Shown here piece by piece: positions 26,784-35,045 of a stretch of 46,984 bases of DNA; position 1 is the first letter of the stretch; every line of letters starts with the position of its first letter. The DNA is from Heyndrickxia coagulans DSM 1 = ATCC 7050 (lineage in GTDB: Bacteria > Bacillota > Bacilli > Bacillales > Bacillaceae_C): the NCBI RefSeq assembly GCF_000290615.1, contig NZ_ALAS01000031.1, positions 1 through 46,984 on the forward strand, read 5' to 3'. The notes beneath the pieces were generated by a model. That model was not told where the DNA came from, searched no databases, and worked only from the letters and a program-made list of their open reading frames with translations. Made by a program: the position numbers and the translations under genes.

Positions 26784-27125
26784 TTTGATTCATTCCCTTT
26801 TTATTTGTATGTTCTATTGGCAACCGCCCTGTTTTGAACGGGATGTTTGCTACACCTCCCGCCGGCATGAACAGACAGAAACTGATTTTATCAAACAGCG
26901 GAAAGATGAAAAAAATCAGCAACGGGGCGGAAAAAACGGCGCTTCTTTGCCTTCCGTCCTATTCCGCCCGGGCATCAGATAGAGAGTAGTCCGCGTTTTT
27001 AACGGCCTTTCCGCCATTTTCCGTGCACCCACCGCGAACAGGAAGGGTGCACGGATTTTTTTATATTTATTCTTCCGGAACGAAGCGCCCTGTTTTCAGG
27101 GAAAATTTTACACATGATCATCCTA
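26784..27125. other. Leader of the purine permease, with hairpins
   Basis: No gene. GGGCGGAA (26925-26932) and TTCCGCCC (26962-26969) close a long hairpin with inner ACGG/CCGT pairing. A smaller CGGGATGT-type hairpin lies nearer the permease start. These are upstream of the minus-strand permease, but match no riboswitch class I know. Between this and the nupC stop lies a plus-strand terminator listed separately. Confidence 0.45.
27021..27063 (+). terminator. Orphan plus-strand terminator between two minus-strand genes
   Basis: CCGTGCACCC (27021-27030) pairs perfectly with GGGTGCACGG (27045-27054), followed by A and seven T on the plus strand. No plus-strand gene precedes it for 1.8 kb. On the minus strand the sequence after the stem (AAAATGG) lacks a T-run, so it is a poor terminator for nupC. 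Confidence 0.7.
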
Positions 27126-28325
27126 TCACCATACAAACAAACCGACAAGGCCGGCGCTCATGAGTGAGACAAGGATACCGGAAAGGATTAAATAGCCTGC
27201 ATTTTTCGAAATATGGTTGACGGTGGCCTTGTCCGACAAATCTTTAAACGCGCCGATCACCATCCCCAGCGTCGAGAAGTTCGCAAAAGAAATCAGGAAC
27301 GTGCAAAGGACGGCGCGGAAATGCGGTGCGAACGTATTGACTTTTGGCGCAATTTCACCCATTACGACAAATTCATTGGTAACCAGCTTTGTCCCCATAT
27401 ATTGTGCCATATGGAAAGCCTGGTCTGCCGGCAGCCCGAGCAAAAAGCTGAACGGGAACAAGATGATGCCCAAAATCGATTCCAGTGTCAGCCAAGGGGC
27501 TATGAGCATCAGAAGTTTGTCAATCAATGCGGCAAGTGCGACAAAAGCGATAACAGAAGCGGCAATGATCAAAATCAATTTGCCCGCTGCCAGAATGGAG
27601 TCGCCAAGGAAAGAAAAGAAAGGTTCTTTTTCTTCTCTTTTGACTTCCACCACTTTATCTTCATCCGGATCTATCTTTACAGGGTTCAGGATGTTGACCA
27701 CAATAATGGCGTTGATAATATTGAGCGGAATTGCAGAGAGCACAAACTGTCCCGGCACCATTTGTGTATAGGCCCCGACAATAGCCGCGGTAATGCAGCT
27801 CATCGACATCATCGCCAGCGTTAAATTCCGCTCCGGGCTGTTCTTTTTAATTTGCAGGCTGGAAACCGCCAACGCTTCCGTATTGCCCAGAAACATCATT
27901 TCAACAGAAAAAAACGACTCGAATTTCGGCTGGCCGGTAATTTTGGACAAAATCCATCCGAGTTTGCCGATAATCCAAGGCAATACATTGAAATAAGTTA
28001 AAATGTCAAATAAAGGAACGACGAGCAGGATCGGAAGCAACGCACTGACGAAAAAGTCCATTTGTTTGACATGCACCCAGCTGGAAAATGCAAACCCGAT
28101 GCCGTCGTAAGCCGTCTGCACGAGCCAGTTAAAACCGTATGCTGCCCCATGCACCATGGCGCGCCCTACCGGAAAACGGATTAAAAACCAGGCCAGGAAA
28201 ATATTGAGAATAACCATCACGGAAATGGATTTCCAATGAATATTCTTTCTATCCTTTGACAATAAATAAGCGACGCCAATAAATACCAAAATGCCAACGA
28301 TGTTGAGAAGCAAATATCCGAACAT
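27126..28325 (-). CDS. nupC: NupC-family nucleoside:cation symporter
   Basis: A 399-aa concentrative nucleoside transporter (CNT family) taking up pyrimidine and probably purine nucleosides with H+ or Na+. Family motifs seen are FGNTEAL-type FLGNTEALAVSSLQIKK (TM4 region), AMMSMSCITAAIVGAYTQMV, and the C-terminal TNEFVVMGEIAPK and ISFANFSTLGMVIGAFKDLS. About ten to eleven membrane helices. It has its own promoter and an upstream palindrome shared with deoD, so both are likely controlled by DeoR. Transcribed in the same direction as deoD but separated from it by deoD's terminator. Confidence 0.94.
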   Translation of the reverse strand: MFGYLLLNIVGILVFIGVAYLLSKDRKNIHWKSISVMVILNIFLAWFLIRFPVGRAMVHGAAYGFNWLVQTAYDGIGFAFSSWVHVKQMDFFVSALLPILLVVPLFDILTYFNVLPWIIGKLGWILSKITGQPKFESFFSVEMMFLGNTEALAVSSLQIKKNSPERNLTLAMMSMSCITAAIVGAYTQMVPGQFVLSAIPLNIINAIIVVNILNPVKIDPDEDKVVEVKREEKEPFFSFLGDSILAAGKLILIIAASVIAFVALAALIDKLLMLIAPWLTLESILGIILFPFSFLLGLPADQAFHMAQYMGTKLVTNEFVVMGEIAPKVNTFAPHFRAVLCTFLISFANFSTLGMVIGAFKDLSDKATVNHISKNAGYLILSGILVSLMSAGLVGLFVW

Positions 28326-28393
28326 GGCACAGACCTTCTTTCCATTAAGATAAACAAAACATTTATGAAGCTTTCAGCATGTCCCTTGTACGC

Positions 28394-28429
28394 TTCCGGT
28401 TACATCTGAAACTTCAAATGTAACCGGAA
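28394..28429 (-). other. Perfect 12-bp inverted repeat in the nupC leader
   Basis: TTCCGGTTACAT (28394-28405) and ATGTAACCGGAA (28418-28429) flank a 12-base loop. It lies between the nupC promoter and its start codon. The T-run precedes it in the nupC direction, so it is not a standard terminator for nupC. It may be an mRNA-stabilising or regulatory hairpin. Confidence 0.5.
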
Positions 28430-28475
28430 AAAAATCATACAAAAACATGGTGGCTGTGTTCTGTTTCACAAAGTG

Positions 28476-28526
28476 AATATAACACTGAATTGAACAATTA
28501 TAAACGCAAACATAAAATTATTTTCA
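28476..28526 (-). promoter_or_regulatory. nupC promoter with DeoR-type operator
   Basis: On the minus strand: TTTATA (28499-28504), 17 bases, TATATT (28476-28481). Upstream, TGAAAATAATTTTA (28513-28526) is the same palindrome (TGAAA-N4-TTTCA type) at the same 8-base distance from the -35 as at deoD. The intervening GCGTTTA is also shared. Confidence 0.72.
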
Positions 28527-28584
28527 AAGATTAAATTTTCAGTTTACAGGAAAGGGAAGAAAAACCAGGAAGGGCAATAGATTC

Positions 28585-28620
28585 CGGGAAAAAGAAGAGC
28601 CGGCCGATAAACCGGCCGGC
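28585..28620 (-). terminator. Terminator of deoD
   Basis: GCCGGCCG (28599-28606) pairs with CGGCCGGC (28613-28620); on the minus strand it is followed by TCTTCTTTTT. It lies 12 bases past the deoD stop. Confidence 0.85.
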
Positions 28621-28632
28621 AACATTTTTTGC

Positions 28633-29334
28633 TTACTTTACAGCAGCATCTAAAGCAACGCGGATCATGTCATTGAATGTAGTCTGGCGTTCTTCGGCCG
28701 TTGTCGCTTCCCCTGTTAACAGGTGGTCGCTGACCGTTAAAATTGCCAGTGCTTTTCTGCCATATTTGGCTGCCAGCGTGTAAAGGGCTGCAGTTTCCAT
28801 TTCTACGGCCAAAATGCCGTATTGTGCCCATTTTTCGTGGTCAGCGTAGTCATCATAGAATAAATCTGCACTGAACACATTGCCGGCTTTCAAATTCAAT
28901 CCTTTTTCCACGCCGCTTTCGTATGCGCTTTTCAGCAAGTCAAAATTTGCCAGCGGTGCGTAATCCATTGCACCGAAAATTTTCCGGTTGATTTGGGAGT
29001 CGGTCGATGCCCCCATGGCTAGAATGACATCGCGGATTTTGACATCTTTTTGAATGCCGCCGCATGTCCCGACACGAATTAAATTTTGCACACCGTAATC
29101 CTTCATCAGTTCCGTGATATAAATCGAAATGGAAGGAATGCCCATGCCTGTGCCTTGGACCGATACTTTTTTGCCTTTATACGTTCCCGTAAATCCGAAC
29201 ATATTTCTCACTTCGTTATAGCATACCGCGTTCTCAAGGAAATTTTCCGCAATATACTTCGCCCTGAGCGGGTCTCCCGGCAACAGGATCGTGTCAGCAA
29301 TCTCGCCTTGTTTTGCGCCAATATGTGTGCTCAT
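28633..29334 (-). CDS. deoD: Purine-nucleoside phosphorylase DeoD
   Basis: A 233-aa hexameric-type purine-nucleoside phosphorylase, which splits purine (deoxy)nucleosides with phosphate into base and (deoxy)ribose 1-phosphate. Conserved residues match the E. coli/B. subtilis enzyme: H4, G20, R24 and R43 at the phosphate site, VEMETAAL near 177 for the sugar, and D204 in [10 protein letters not shown]. The ATG at 29334 has AAAGGAG 9 bases before it and gives the family start [10 protein letters not shown]; the frame is open 52 codons further but passes through the promoter. The deoxyribose 1-phosphate made here feeds DeoB and DeoC encoded nearby. Confidence 0.97.
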   Translation of the reverse strand: MSTHIGAKQGEIADTILLPGDPLRAKYIAENFLENAVCYNEVRNMFGFTGTYKGKKVSVQGTGMGIPSISIYITELMKDYGVQNLIRVGTCGGIQKDVKIRDVILAMGASTDSQINRKIFGAMDYAPLANFDLLKSAYESGVEKGLNLKAGNVFSADLFYDDYADHEKWAQYGILAVEMETAALYTLAAKYGRKALAILTVSDHLLTGEATTAEERQTTFNDMIRVALDAAVK

Positions 29335-29452
29335 TTTATGATGCTCCTTTACTGAAATTGTCATCCGTAAAAATGGCCGGATGCAGCATGCCTGAATTGT
29401 TGAAAAAGGTGAAAAGATAGTCAAACCAAGATGCATCTTGAATTCTAGTGCC

Positions 29453-29503
29453 AATATAACACGCCCGAAAAATTTTGTAAACGCGGACATGAAAATAATT
29501 TCA
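29453..29503 (-). promoter_or_regulatory. deoD promoter with DeoR-type operator
   Basis: On the minus strand: TTTACA (29476-29481), 17 bases, TATATT (29453-29458). A palindrome TGAAATTATTTTCA (29490-29503) sits 8 bases upstream of the -35. Bacillus DeoR is known to bind a palindrome just upstream of the -35 of its deo operon, which this resembles in place and half-site. Confidence 0.75.
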
Positions 29504-29512
29504 CAAACCCGA

Positions 29513-29542
29513 TTGCCAAATGAAAAGAAGAATGGTTAAAAT
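29513..29542 (+). promoter_or_regulatory. Possible deoR promoter
   Basis: TTGCCA (29513-29518), 18 bases, TAAAAT (29537-29542). It is divergent from the deoD promoter and starts only 9 bases from the palindrome, so the operator could also affect deoR itself. Confidence 0.5.
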
Positions 29543-29660
29543 AAAGGCAGAAAGGGCTGCTGCATGTTTGCATGCCAAGCCATGCTGCCGCGCTGCACGA
29601 TTTTCCAAAAAAATTTTACACAAAGCGCCATTTTCGTGTCAGGCCGGGGAGGGGAACCTG

Positions 29661-30614
29661 ATGAAGAAAGAAATGGAGAAAAGCAAGTTAAGCATTGAAG
29701 TGGCAGAGCTCTATTATCAATTGAACTACAGCCAGCAAGAGATATCTGAACATTTGAAAATATCACGCCCGACGGTTTCCAGATTGCTGCAATACGCGAG
29801 AGAAAAAGGATATGTGCAAATTAAAATTGCGGACCCTTTCGTGGATTTGCAGCAACTCGAGCAGCAGCTGGCCGAAAAATACCGCCTGAAAGAGGCGTGT
29901 GTCGCGTTTTCACCTGCATCAGATCCGGCAACCATTCTGCATTATGTGAGCATCCGGGCGGCCGAGTATTTAAGCGGGTTGATCCGAAACGGTATGAGTA
30001 TCGGCATCAGCTGGGGATCGACCATCTATGAGGTCGCGGCAAAACTTCCGAAAATGCATGTAAAAGGGGCAGAAGTGGTACAGTTAAAAGGCGGGACGAG
30101 TTTCTCGCATGTAAACACGTACGCATGGGAAACGTTAATGCTTTTCGGCAATGCCCTGCAGACGCTCCCTGTCTATTTTCCGTCGCCGCTGTTGTTTGAA
30201 AAGGCGGAAGCCATGGAAATCGTCATGCAAGATCAATCCATCCAAAAAATTATAGAGAAAGGCAGGGAAGCCCAGGCAGCCATTTTTACGGTCGGGGCTG
30301 CAGATGAAGAGGCCTTGCTGTTTAAGCTCGGTTATTTTACCGAAGCAGAAAAAGAAAAACTGATGGAAAAAGCGGTCGGGGATGTGTGCTCACGGTTTAT
30401 AGACCGAAATGGAAAGATATGCGACACGTCGATTGACAGGCGGACGGTGAGTATTGAACTTGCGGAACTGCGCAAAAAAGAATGGTCCATCCTCGTTGCG
30501 GGCGGCAGGCGGAAAGTCCTTCCTGCCCATACGGCACTTACAGCCGGCTATGCAAATGTATTGATTACCGATCAACATACCGCCAAACAATTGCTGGGCA
30601 TGGAACAGGGATAA
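29661..30614 (+). CDS. deoR: SorC-family deoxyribonucleoside regulator DeoR
   Basis: A 317-aa transcription factor. The N-terminal helix-turn-helix is seen as YSQQEISEHLKISRPTVSRL (about 23-42). The SorC/CggR-type sugar-phosphate-binding domain follows, with SIGISWGSTIYEVAAKL (about 113-129) and GRRKVLPAHTALTAGYANVL near the C-terminus. This is the Bacillus DeoR type, unrelated to E. coli DeoR, whose inducer is deoxyribose 5-phosphate. The ATG at 29661 has GGGGAGGGG upstream; the open frame begins 47 codons earlier but with low-complexity, non-family sequence. It lies between nupC-deoD and deoB-pdp-deoC-cdd, the genes it likely represses. Confidence 0.9.
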   Translation: MKKEMEKSKLSIEVAELYYQLNYSQQEISEHLKISRPTVSRLLQYAREKGYVQIKIADPFVDLQQLEQQLAEKYRLKEACVAFSPASDPATILHYVSIRAAEYLSGLIRNGMSIGISWGSTIYEVAAKLPKMHVKGAEVVQLKGGTSFSHVNTYAWETLMLFGNALQTLPVYFPSPLLFEKAEAMEIVMQDQSIQKIIEKGREAQAAIFTVGAADEEALLFKLGYFTEAEKEKLMEKAVGDVCSRFIDRNGKICDTSIDRRTVSIELAELRKKEWSILVAGGRRKVLPAHTALTAGYANVLITDQHTAKQLLGMEQG

Positions 30615-31064
30615 AGTAGGGGTTCCGGTAAAAGAAGAAAACAGGCATGCGGTTTCCTGCATTGTGATAGCCAAGCAACATAGTGCAATACAAATGCCGG
30701 GATAAAAGGTCCGCGGAAAACGGGTGTGCTGATTGGCTGGATTTTCCAGATTGCCGGCTTGCAATAAAGCCAATCCTGAATGGACGCCACGCACGAAAAA
30801 ACAGGCGCCCCCAATATCGCTGTGTCCCAGATATTGACAAAGAAAAAACAGAGGGCTATGATGGGGGCGAAAGGAAGCGATTACAGCAGGTAAAAATATT
30901 TACCGCGTTTTCCGGGTCTTCCTTGCTGCCTGCCGGCCAACCGTTTTTTCAAGTAAACCTTTCAATGTGGCTGTCATTCTGTTTTCACAACGGGGTGCCT
31001 GAGTAGTACCAGCAAATGAGGCAAGTGAGTTTTCAAACCATGTTTTGGCATAAAGGAGAGAACA
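30615..31064. other. Region between deoR and deoB
   Basis: No recognisable gene. It contains the promoter of the deoB operon and an about 200-base leader. I see no copy of the TGAAA-N4-TTTCA palindrome near this promoter, unlike nupC and deoD. Confidence 0.45.
30834..30862 (+). promoter_or_regulatory. Sigma-A promoter of deoB-pdp-deoC-cdd
   Basis: TTGACA (30834-30839), 17-base spacer, TATGAT (30857-30862): near-consensus. It implies a leader of about 195 bases before the deoB start. Confidence 0.75.
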
Positions 31065-32261
31065 ATGATGGCAGAAAAATTTAAAAGAGTATCGATTATT
31101 GTACTGGATTCGGTCGGAATTGGAGAAGCGCCCGATGCAGAAAAGTACGGCGATGAAGGGTGCGACACACTCGGCCATATTGCCGAAAAAATGAACGGGC
31201 TCAACGTCCCGAATATGGCAGCGATGGGATTGTCCAATATCCGTCCAGAAAATCCGCTCGTTGGGGTGCCGGTTCAGGAGCATCCGAAAGCTTTCTTCAC
31301 CAAAATGCAGGAAATTTCTGCAGGGAAAGACAGCATGGACGGACACTGGGAAATGATGGGCCTTCCTGTCACAAGCCCGCTGCACACGTTTCCGGAAGGT
31401 TTCCCGGATGAATTGATAAAAAAAATCGAGGATTTCAGCGGCCGCAAAGTGCTTTGGAACAAACCGGCAAGCGGCACGGAAATCATTAAGCAGTTCGGTG
31501 AAAGACAAATGGAGACAGGGGAGCTGATTGTGTATACTTCCGGGGATTCTGTTCTCCAGATTGCGGCCCATGAAGAAATCATCCCGCTTGAAGAATTGTA
31601 CAAAATCTGCGAATATGTGCGGGGGCTGACGATTGATGAGCCTTACCGGATCGGGCGCGTCATTGCAAGGCCGTATGTCGGAACGTCCGCCGATAATTTT
31701 ACAAGAACATCCAACCGGAAAGATTTTACACTGGAACCACCGGAAGAAACTGTGATGGATTTTATCAAAGACAGCGGGCTGGATTCCATCGCCATCGGCA
31801 AAATCAACGACATATTCAGCGGTCACGGGATTACAAAAGGATTCCACACGGAAAGCAATATGGACGGCATGGATAAATTAGTGGACGAACTGAAAAAACC
31901 GTTCCACGGCCTCTGTTTTACAAACCTTGTCGACTTTGACGCGAAATACGGCCACCGCCGTGATCCGATCCGTTACGGACAAGCGATTGAAGCGTTTGAC
32001 AAACGGCTGGATGAAGTGCTGCCGGAACTGTCGGAAGAAGATTTACTGATTATTACAGCTGACCACGGAAACGACCCGGCGTTTAAAGGAACGGACCATA
32101 CACGGGAATTCGTGCCGCTGCTTGTCTACTCCCCGCGTTTTAAAGAAGGCCGCGCCCTTCCTGTAAGGCAGACGTTTGCCGATCTCGGCGCAACGGTCGC
32201 AGAGAACTTCGGTGTCCGCGCGCCCAAAATCGGGACCAGCTTTTTGAACGAACTATGCTGA
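31065..32261 (+). CDS. deoB: Phosphopentomutase DeoB
   Basis: A 398-aa manganese-dependent phosphopentomutase of the alkaline-phosphatase superfamily, interconverting (deoxy)ribose 1- and 5-phosphate. Metal and active-site stretches are [11 protein letters not shown] (14-24, metal Asp15), [13 protein letters not shown] (the threonine/serine phosphate acceptor region near 90) and ITADHGNDP with TDHTREFVP near 330-350. The start is ATG 31065 with AAAGGAGAG upstream; the next codon is also ATG. It is the first gene of the nucleoside operon; the spacing to pdp is 18 bases. Confidence 0.96.
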   Translation: MMAEKFKRVSIIVLDSVGIGEAPDAEKYGDEGCDTLGHIAEKMNGLNVPNMAAMGLSNIRPENPLVGVPVQEHPKAFFTKMQEISAGKDSMDGHWEMMGLPVTSPLHTFPEGFPDELIKKIEDFSGRKVLWNKPASGTEIIKQFGERQMETGELIVYTSGDSVLQIAAHEEIIPLEELYKICEYVRGLTIDEPYRIGRVIARPYVGTSADNFTRTSNRKDFTLEPPEETVMDFIKDSGLDSIAIGKINDIFSGHGITKGFHTESNMDGMDKLVDELKKPFHGLCFTNLVDFDAKYGHRRDPIRYGQAIEAFDKRLDEVLPELSEEDLLIITADHGNDPAFKGTDHTREFVPLLVYSPRFKEGRALPVRQTFADLGATVAENFGVRAPKIGTSFLNELC

Positions 32262-32279
32262 AAAGAAAGGTGACGAGCC

Positions 32280-33581
32280 ATGCGGATGATCGATATTATT
32301 GAGAAAAAACGGAACGGCAAAGAACTGGCAACAGAAGAAATCAACTTTTTTGTGAAGGGGTATACAGAAGGCACCATTCCCGATTATCAGGCAAGCGCCC
32401 TGGCTATGGCCATCTATTTCCAGGATATGTCAGACCGTGAAATCGCGGATCTGACCATGGCGATGGTTCATTCCGGGGAAACGCTTGATCTGTCCGCCAT
32501 CCACGGCATCAAAGTGGACAAACATTCAACCGGCGGTGTCGGTGACACAACAACGCTTGTCCTGGCCCCTCTTGTCGCAGCACTCGGCGTCCCGGTAGCG
32601 AAAATGTCGGGCCGGGGCTTGGGGCACACAGGCGGTACCATTGACAAACTGGAATCCATTCAAGGGTTTCATGTTGAAATTACGACAGACCAGTTTATTG
32701 ATTTGGTGAACCGGGAAAAAGTCGCGATTATCGGACAAACCGCCGAGCTGGCCCCCGCTGATAAAAAGCTGTACGCACTCAGGGATGTCACTGCGACGGT
32801 GGACTCCATTCCGCTGATTGCAAGTTCAATCATGAGCAAAAAAATTGCTGCGGGTGCAGATGCCATTGTTTTAGATGTCACAACAGGCGCCGGCGCTTTT
32901 ATGAAAAATGAAGAAGATGCCATCCGCCTCGCTGAAACAATGGTCCGGATCGGCAACCATGTCGGCCGCAAAACCATGGCCGTGATTTCCGATATGTCCC
33001 AGCCGCTCGGATATGCCATCGGGAATGCCCTCGAGGTAAAAGAAGCCATCGATACGCTAAAAGGAGAAGGCCCTGACGATTTGACGGAACTGGTGCTTGC
33101 GCTCGGCAGCCAGATGGTGGTGCTTGCCGGAAAAGCAACGACATTGGAAGAAGCAAGGAACATGCTGAAAGAAGCCATCGCAAGCGGCGCCGGCCTTGCA
33201 AAGTTCAAAAAATTTGTCGCCAATCAGGGCGGGGATCCTTCTGTGATTGACCATCCGGAAAAACTGCCGCAAGCGAAATATGCGATCGATCTTCCGGCAA
33301 TAACTTCCGGGTACGTTTCCCAAATGGTTGCGGACCAGATCGGGGTTGCGGCGATGATGCTGGGGGCAGGACGCGCTACGAAAGAAGACAAAATTGATTT
33401 TGCAGTCGGGATCGTTTTGCGGAAAAAAGTAGGCGACCGGGTAGAAGCCGGAGAACCGCTCGCCACGATTTATGCAAACCGGGAAGCAGTCGAAGACGTG
33501 AAGGAAAAAATATACGACAATATCACCATTTCCGATCACTTCGAGGAACCGAAACTGATCCATAAGATCATTACAGAATAA
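32280..33581 (+). CDS. pdp: Pyrimidine-nucleoside phosphorylase
   Basis: A 433-aa thymidine/pyrimidine-nucleoside phosphorylase, the same length as B. subtilis Pdp. It cleaves uridine, deoxyuridine and thymidine with phosphate. The phosphate and sugar site signature is [20 protein letters not shown] (79-98), followed by [18 protein letters not shown] (114-131), which includes the family pattern S-G-R-G-x-x-x-T-G-G-T. The C-terminal domain ([20 protein letters not shown]) is the usual biotinyl-like cap. It sits between deoB and deoC, so the sugar phosphate product passes directly to the encoded downstream enzymes. Confidence 0.97.
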   Translation: MRMIDIIEKKRNGKELATEEINFFVKGYTEGTIPDYQASALAMAIYFQDMSDREIADLTMAMVHSGETLDLSAIHGIKVDKHSTGGVGDTTTLVLAPLVAALGVPVAKMSGRGLGHTGGTIDKLESIQGFHVEITTDQFIDLVNREKVAIIGQTAELAPADKKLYALRDVTATVDSIPLIASSIMSKKIAAGADAIVLDVTTGAGAFMKNEEDAIRLAETMVRIGNHVGRKTMAVISDMSQPLGYAIGNALEVKEAIDTLKGEGPDDLTELVLALGSQMVVLAGKATTLEEARNMLKEAIASGAGLAKFKKFVANQGGDPSVIDHPEKLPQAKYAIDLPAITSGYVSQMVADQIGVAAMMLGAGRATKEDKIDFAVGIVLRKKVGDRVEAGEPLATIYANREAVEDVKEKIYDNITISDHFEEPKLIHKIITE

Positions 33582-33607
33582 TATATCCTATTGAAAGGGG
33601 AAATTTT

Positions 33608-34255
33608 ATGGCGAACCTTGCAGCGTATATCGACCATACTTTATTGAAACCGGAAGCAACCGAAAAAGACATTTTAAAATTAACAGCAGAAGCCGCACAA
33701 TATCATTTTGCATCTGTCTGCATTCATCCTTACTGGGTGAAATTGGCTGCCAGAGAGCTGGCTGGAACAGGCGTGAAAGTCTGTACCGTCATCGGTTTCC
33801 CGCTTGGCGCCACAACGACGGAGACAAAAGCCTTTGAAACGAAAAAAGCAATCGGGGACGGCGCGGATGAAATTGATATGGTCATCAATATCGGCGCATT
33901 GAAAAGCGGCAATACAGAAGCCGTGGAAGCGGATATCCGTGCGGTCGTGGAAGCGGCACAAGGAAAATTGGTCAAGGTCATTATTGAGACCTGCTTATTG
34001 ACAAACGAAGAAAAAGAATTGGCTTGCAGGCTGTCTGTCAAGGCTGGCGCCCATTTTGTCAAAACGTCAACCGGATTTTCAACAGGGGGTGCCACGGTAG
34101 AGGATGTAAAACTCATGCGGCAAACAGTCGGGGACAAAGCCGGCGTCAAAGCTTCGGGCGGAATCCATACAAAAGCAGAAGCGGAAGCCATGATTGAAGC
34201 CGGCGCGACAAGAATCGGGGCCAGCTCTGGCGTGAAAATTGTGAGCGAATCGTAA
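33608..34255 (+). CDS. deoC: Deoxyribose-phosphate aldolase
   Basis: A 215-aa class I aldolase splitting deoxyribose 5-phosphate to glyceraldehyde 3-phosphate and acetaldehyde. The Schiff-base lysine is K152 in [16 protein letters not shown]90 lies in [10 protein letters not shown], and the second lysine is in [11 protein letters not shown] near 181. The N-terminus [13 protein letters not shown] is typical. The start is ATG 33608 with AAAGGGG upstream, 26 bases after pdp. Its substrate is the inducer that releases Bacillus DeoR, so the gene also resets the control circuit. Confidence 0.97.
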   Translation: MANLAAYIDHTLLKPEATEKDILKLTAEAAQYHFASVCIHPYWVKLAARELAGTGVKVCTVIGFPLGATTTETKAFETKKAIGDGADEIDMVINIGALKSGNTEAVEADIRAVVEAAQGKLVKVIIETCLLTNEEKELACRLSVKAGAHFVKTSTGFSTGGATVEDVKLMRQTVGDKAGVKASGGIHTKAEAEAMIEAGATRIGASSGVKIVSES

Positions 34256-34325
34256 GCGGGGGTTCGCCCGTTTTGGCTGTCGGGCCGGTGTAAATCTTAA
34301 GCGATTAAGAAAGGGAGTGCGAGAC

Positions 34326-34718
34326 ATGGATGTTGAAAAATGGGTCAAAGATGCCATTGAAATCCGGAAAGCCGCCTATGTTCCTTATTCCCACTTTGAG
34401 GTCGGTGCCTGCCTTGTTACAAAAAGCGGGAAGGAATATTTAGGATGCAATATTGAAAATGCATCATACGGATTATCCAACTGTGCGGAAAGAACGGCTA
34501 TTTTTAAAGCTGTATCCGAAGGGGAAAGGGAATTTCAATACATGGTCATCGCCGGCGATACGGATGAACCCATTGTGCCATGCGGGGCATGCCGCCAAGT
34601 GATGAGCGAATTTTGCGGGAAAGATATGCCGGTCCTGCTTGTCAACACAAAAGGCGACAGGCGGCTAACCACTGTCGGAGAACTCCTCCCCGGCGCATTT
34701 TCCAAAGACGATATGTAA
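34326..34718 (+). CDS. cdd: Cytidine deaminase
   Basis: A 130-aa tetrameric-type cytidine deaminase converting (deoxy)cytidine to (deoxy)uridine. The zinc ligands are C53 (NCAERTAIF), C86 and C89 (VPCGACRQV), with catalytic E55; these are the same positions as in the B. subtilis enzyme. The ATG at 34326 is chosen over a GTG three codons earlier because AAGGGAG sits 8 bases before the ATG and would overlap the GTG. It is last in the operon, followed directly by a strong terminator. It feeds uridine to Pdp. Confidence 0.96.
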   Translation: MDVEKWVKDAIEIRKAAYVPYSHFEVGACLVTKSGKEYLGCNIENASYGLSNCAERTAIFKAVSEGEREFQYMVIAGDTDEPIVPCGACRQVMSEFCGKDMPVLLVNTKGDRRLTTVGELLPGAFSKDDM

Positions 34719-34720
34719 GC

Positions 34721-34758
34721 CAAAAACAGGCAGCAAACATGTTTGCTGCCTGTTTTTG
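34721..34758 (+). terminator. Terminator of the deoB operon
   Basis: An 18-bp perfect stem (CAAAAACAGGCAGCAAAC, 34721-34738, with its complement at 34741-34758), ending in TTTTTG. Confidence 0.9.
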
Positions 34759-34955
34759 TGCGGCGATATGCGGGACCAGCATGCGCTTATATGCAGCGGA
34801 TTCCTGCAATTATTTGGAATGCATAAAGATCATTCGTACGGTTTTACCGTTTAAAATGGCATTTCGAACGATTTTCCCTCGAAAATAATCACCAACGTAT
34901 TCGCCGAATCCAATTTTTCCTTGCATTCAGGCACCAGCCTGTATACAATAAGAAA

Positions 34956-35001
34956 CATAACTTCAGTATTTTTCATAACTTCGGTATTTTTCCATAACTT
35001 C
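34956..35001 (+). repeat. Three tandem repeats upstream of metE
   Basis: CATAACTTC occurs at 34956, 34974 and 34993. The first two are part of an 18-19 base unit, CATAACTTCrGTATTTTT. The array ends 44 bases before the metE start, where a regulator or leader element would be expected. No S-box, T-box or cobalamin riboswitch is visible in the 290-base metE upstream region. Confidence 0.65.
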
Positions 35002-35045
35002 ATAACAGAACCCCTTATACAGGGTCACGAACAAGGAGGAGAACG

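Noticed and set aside
26784-27000. Purine riboswitch in the permease leader
   Set aside because: The conserved TATA...ATATGG core and paired loops of the purine aptamer are not present on the minus strand.
27213-27824. Plus-strand 203-codon frame rich in His, Arg and Asn
   Set aside because: Shadow of nupC, with no family features and no ribosome binding site.
30900-31847. A 315-codon minus-strand open frame
   Set aside because: It is antisense to deoB, has no family-like sequence and no ribosome binding site.
34759-35045. S-box or cobalamin riboswitch upstream of metE
   Set aside because: None of the conserved aptamer segments occur in this region.
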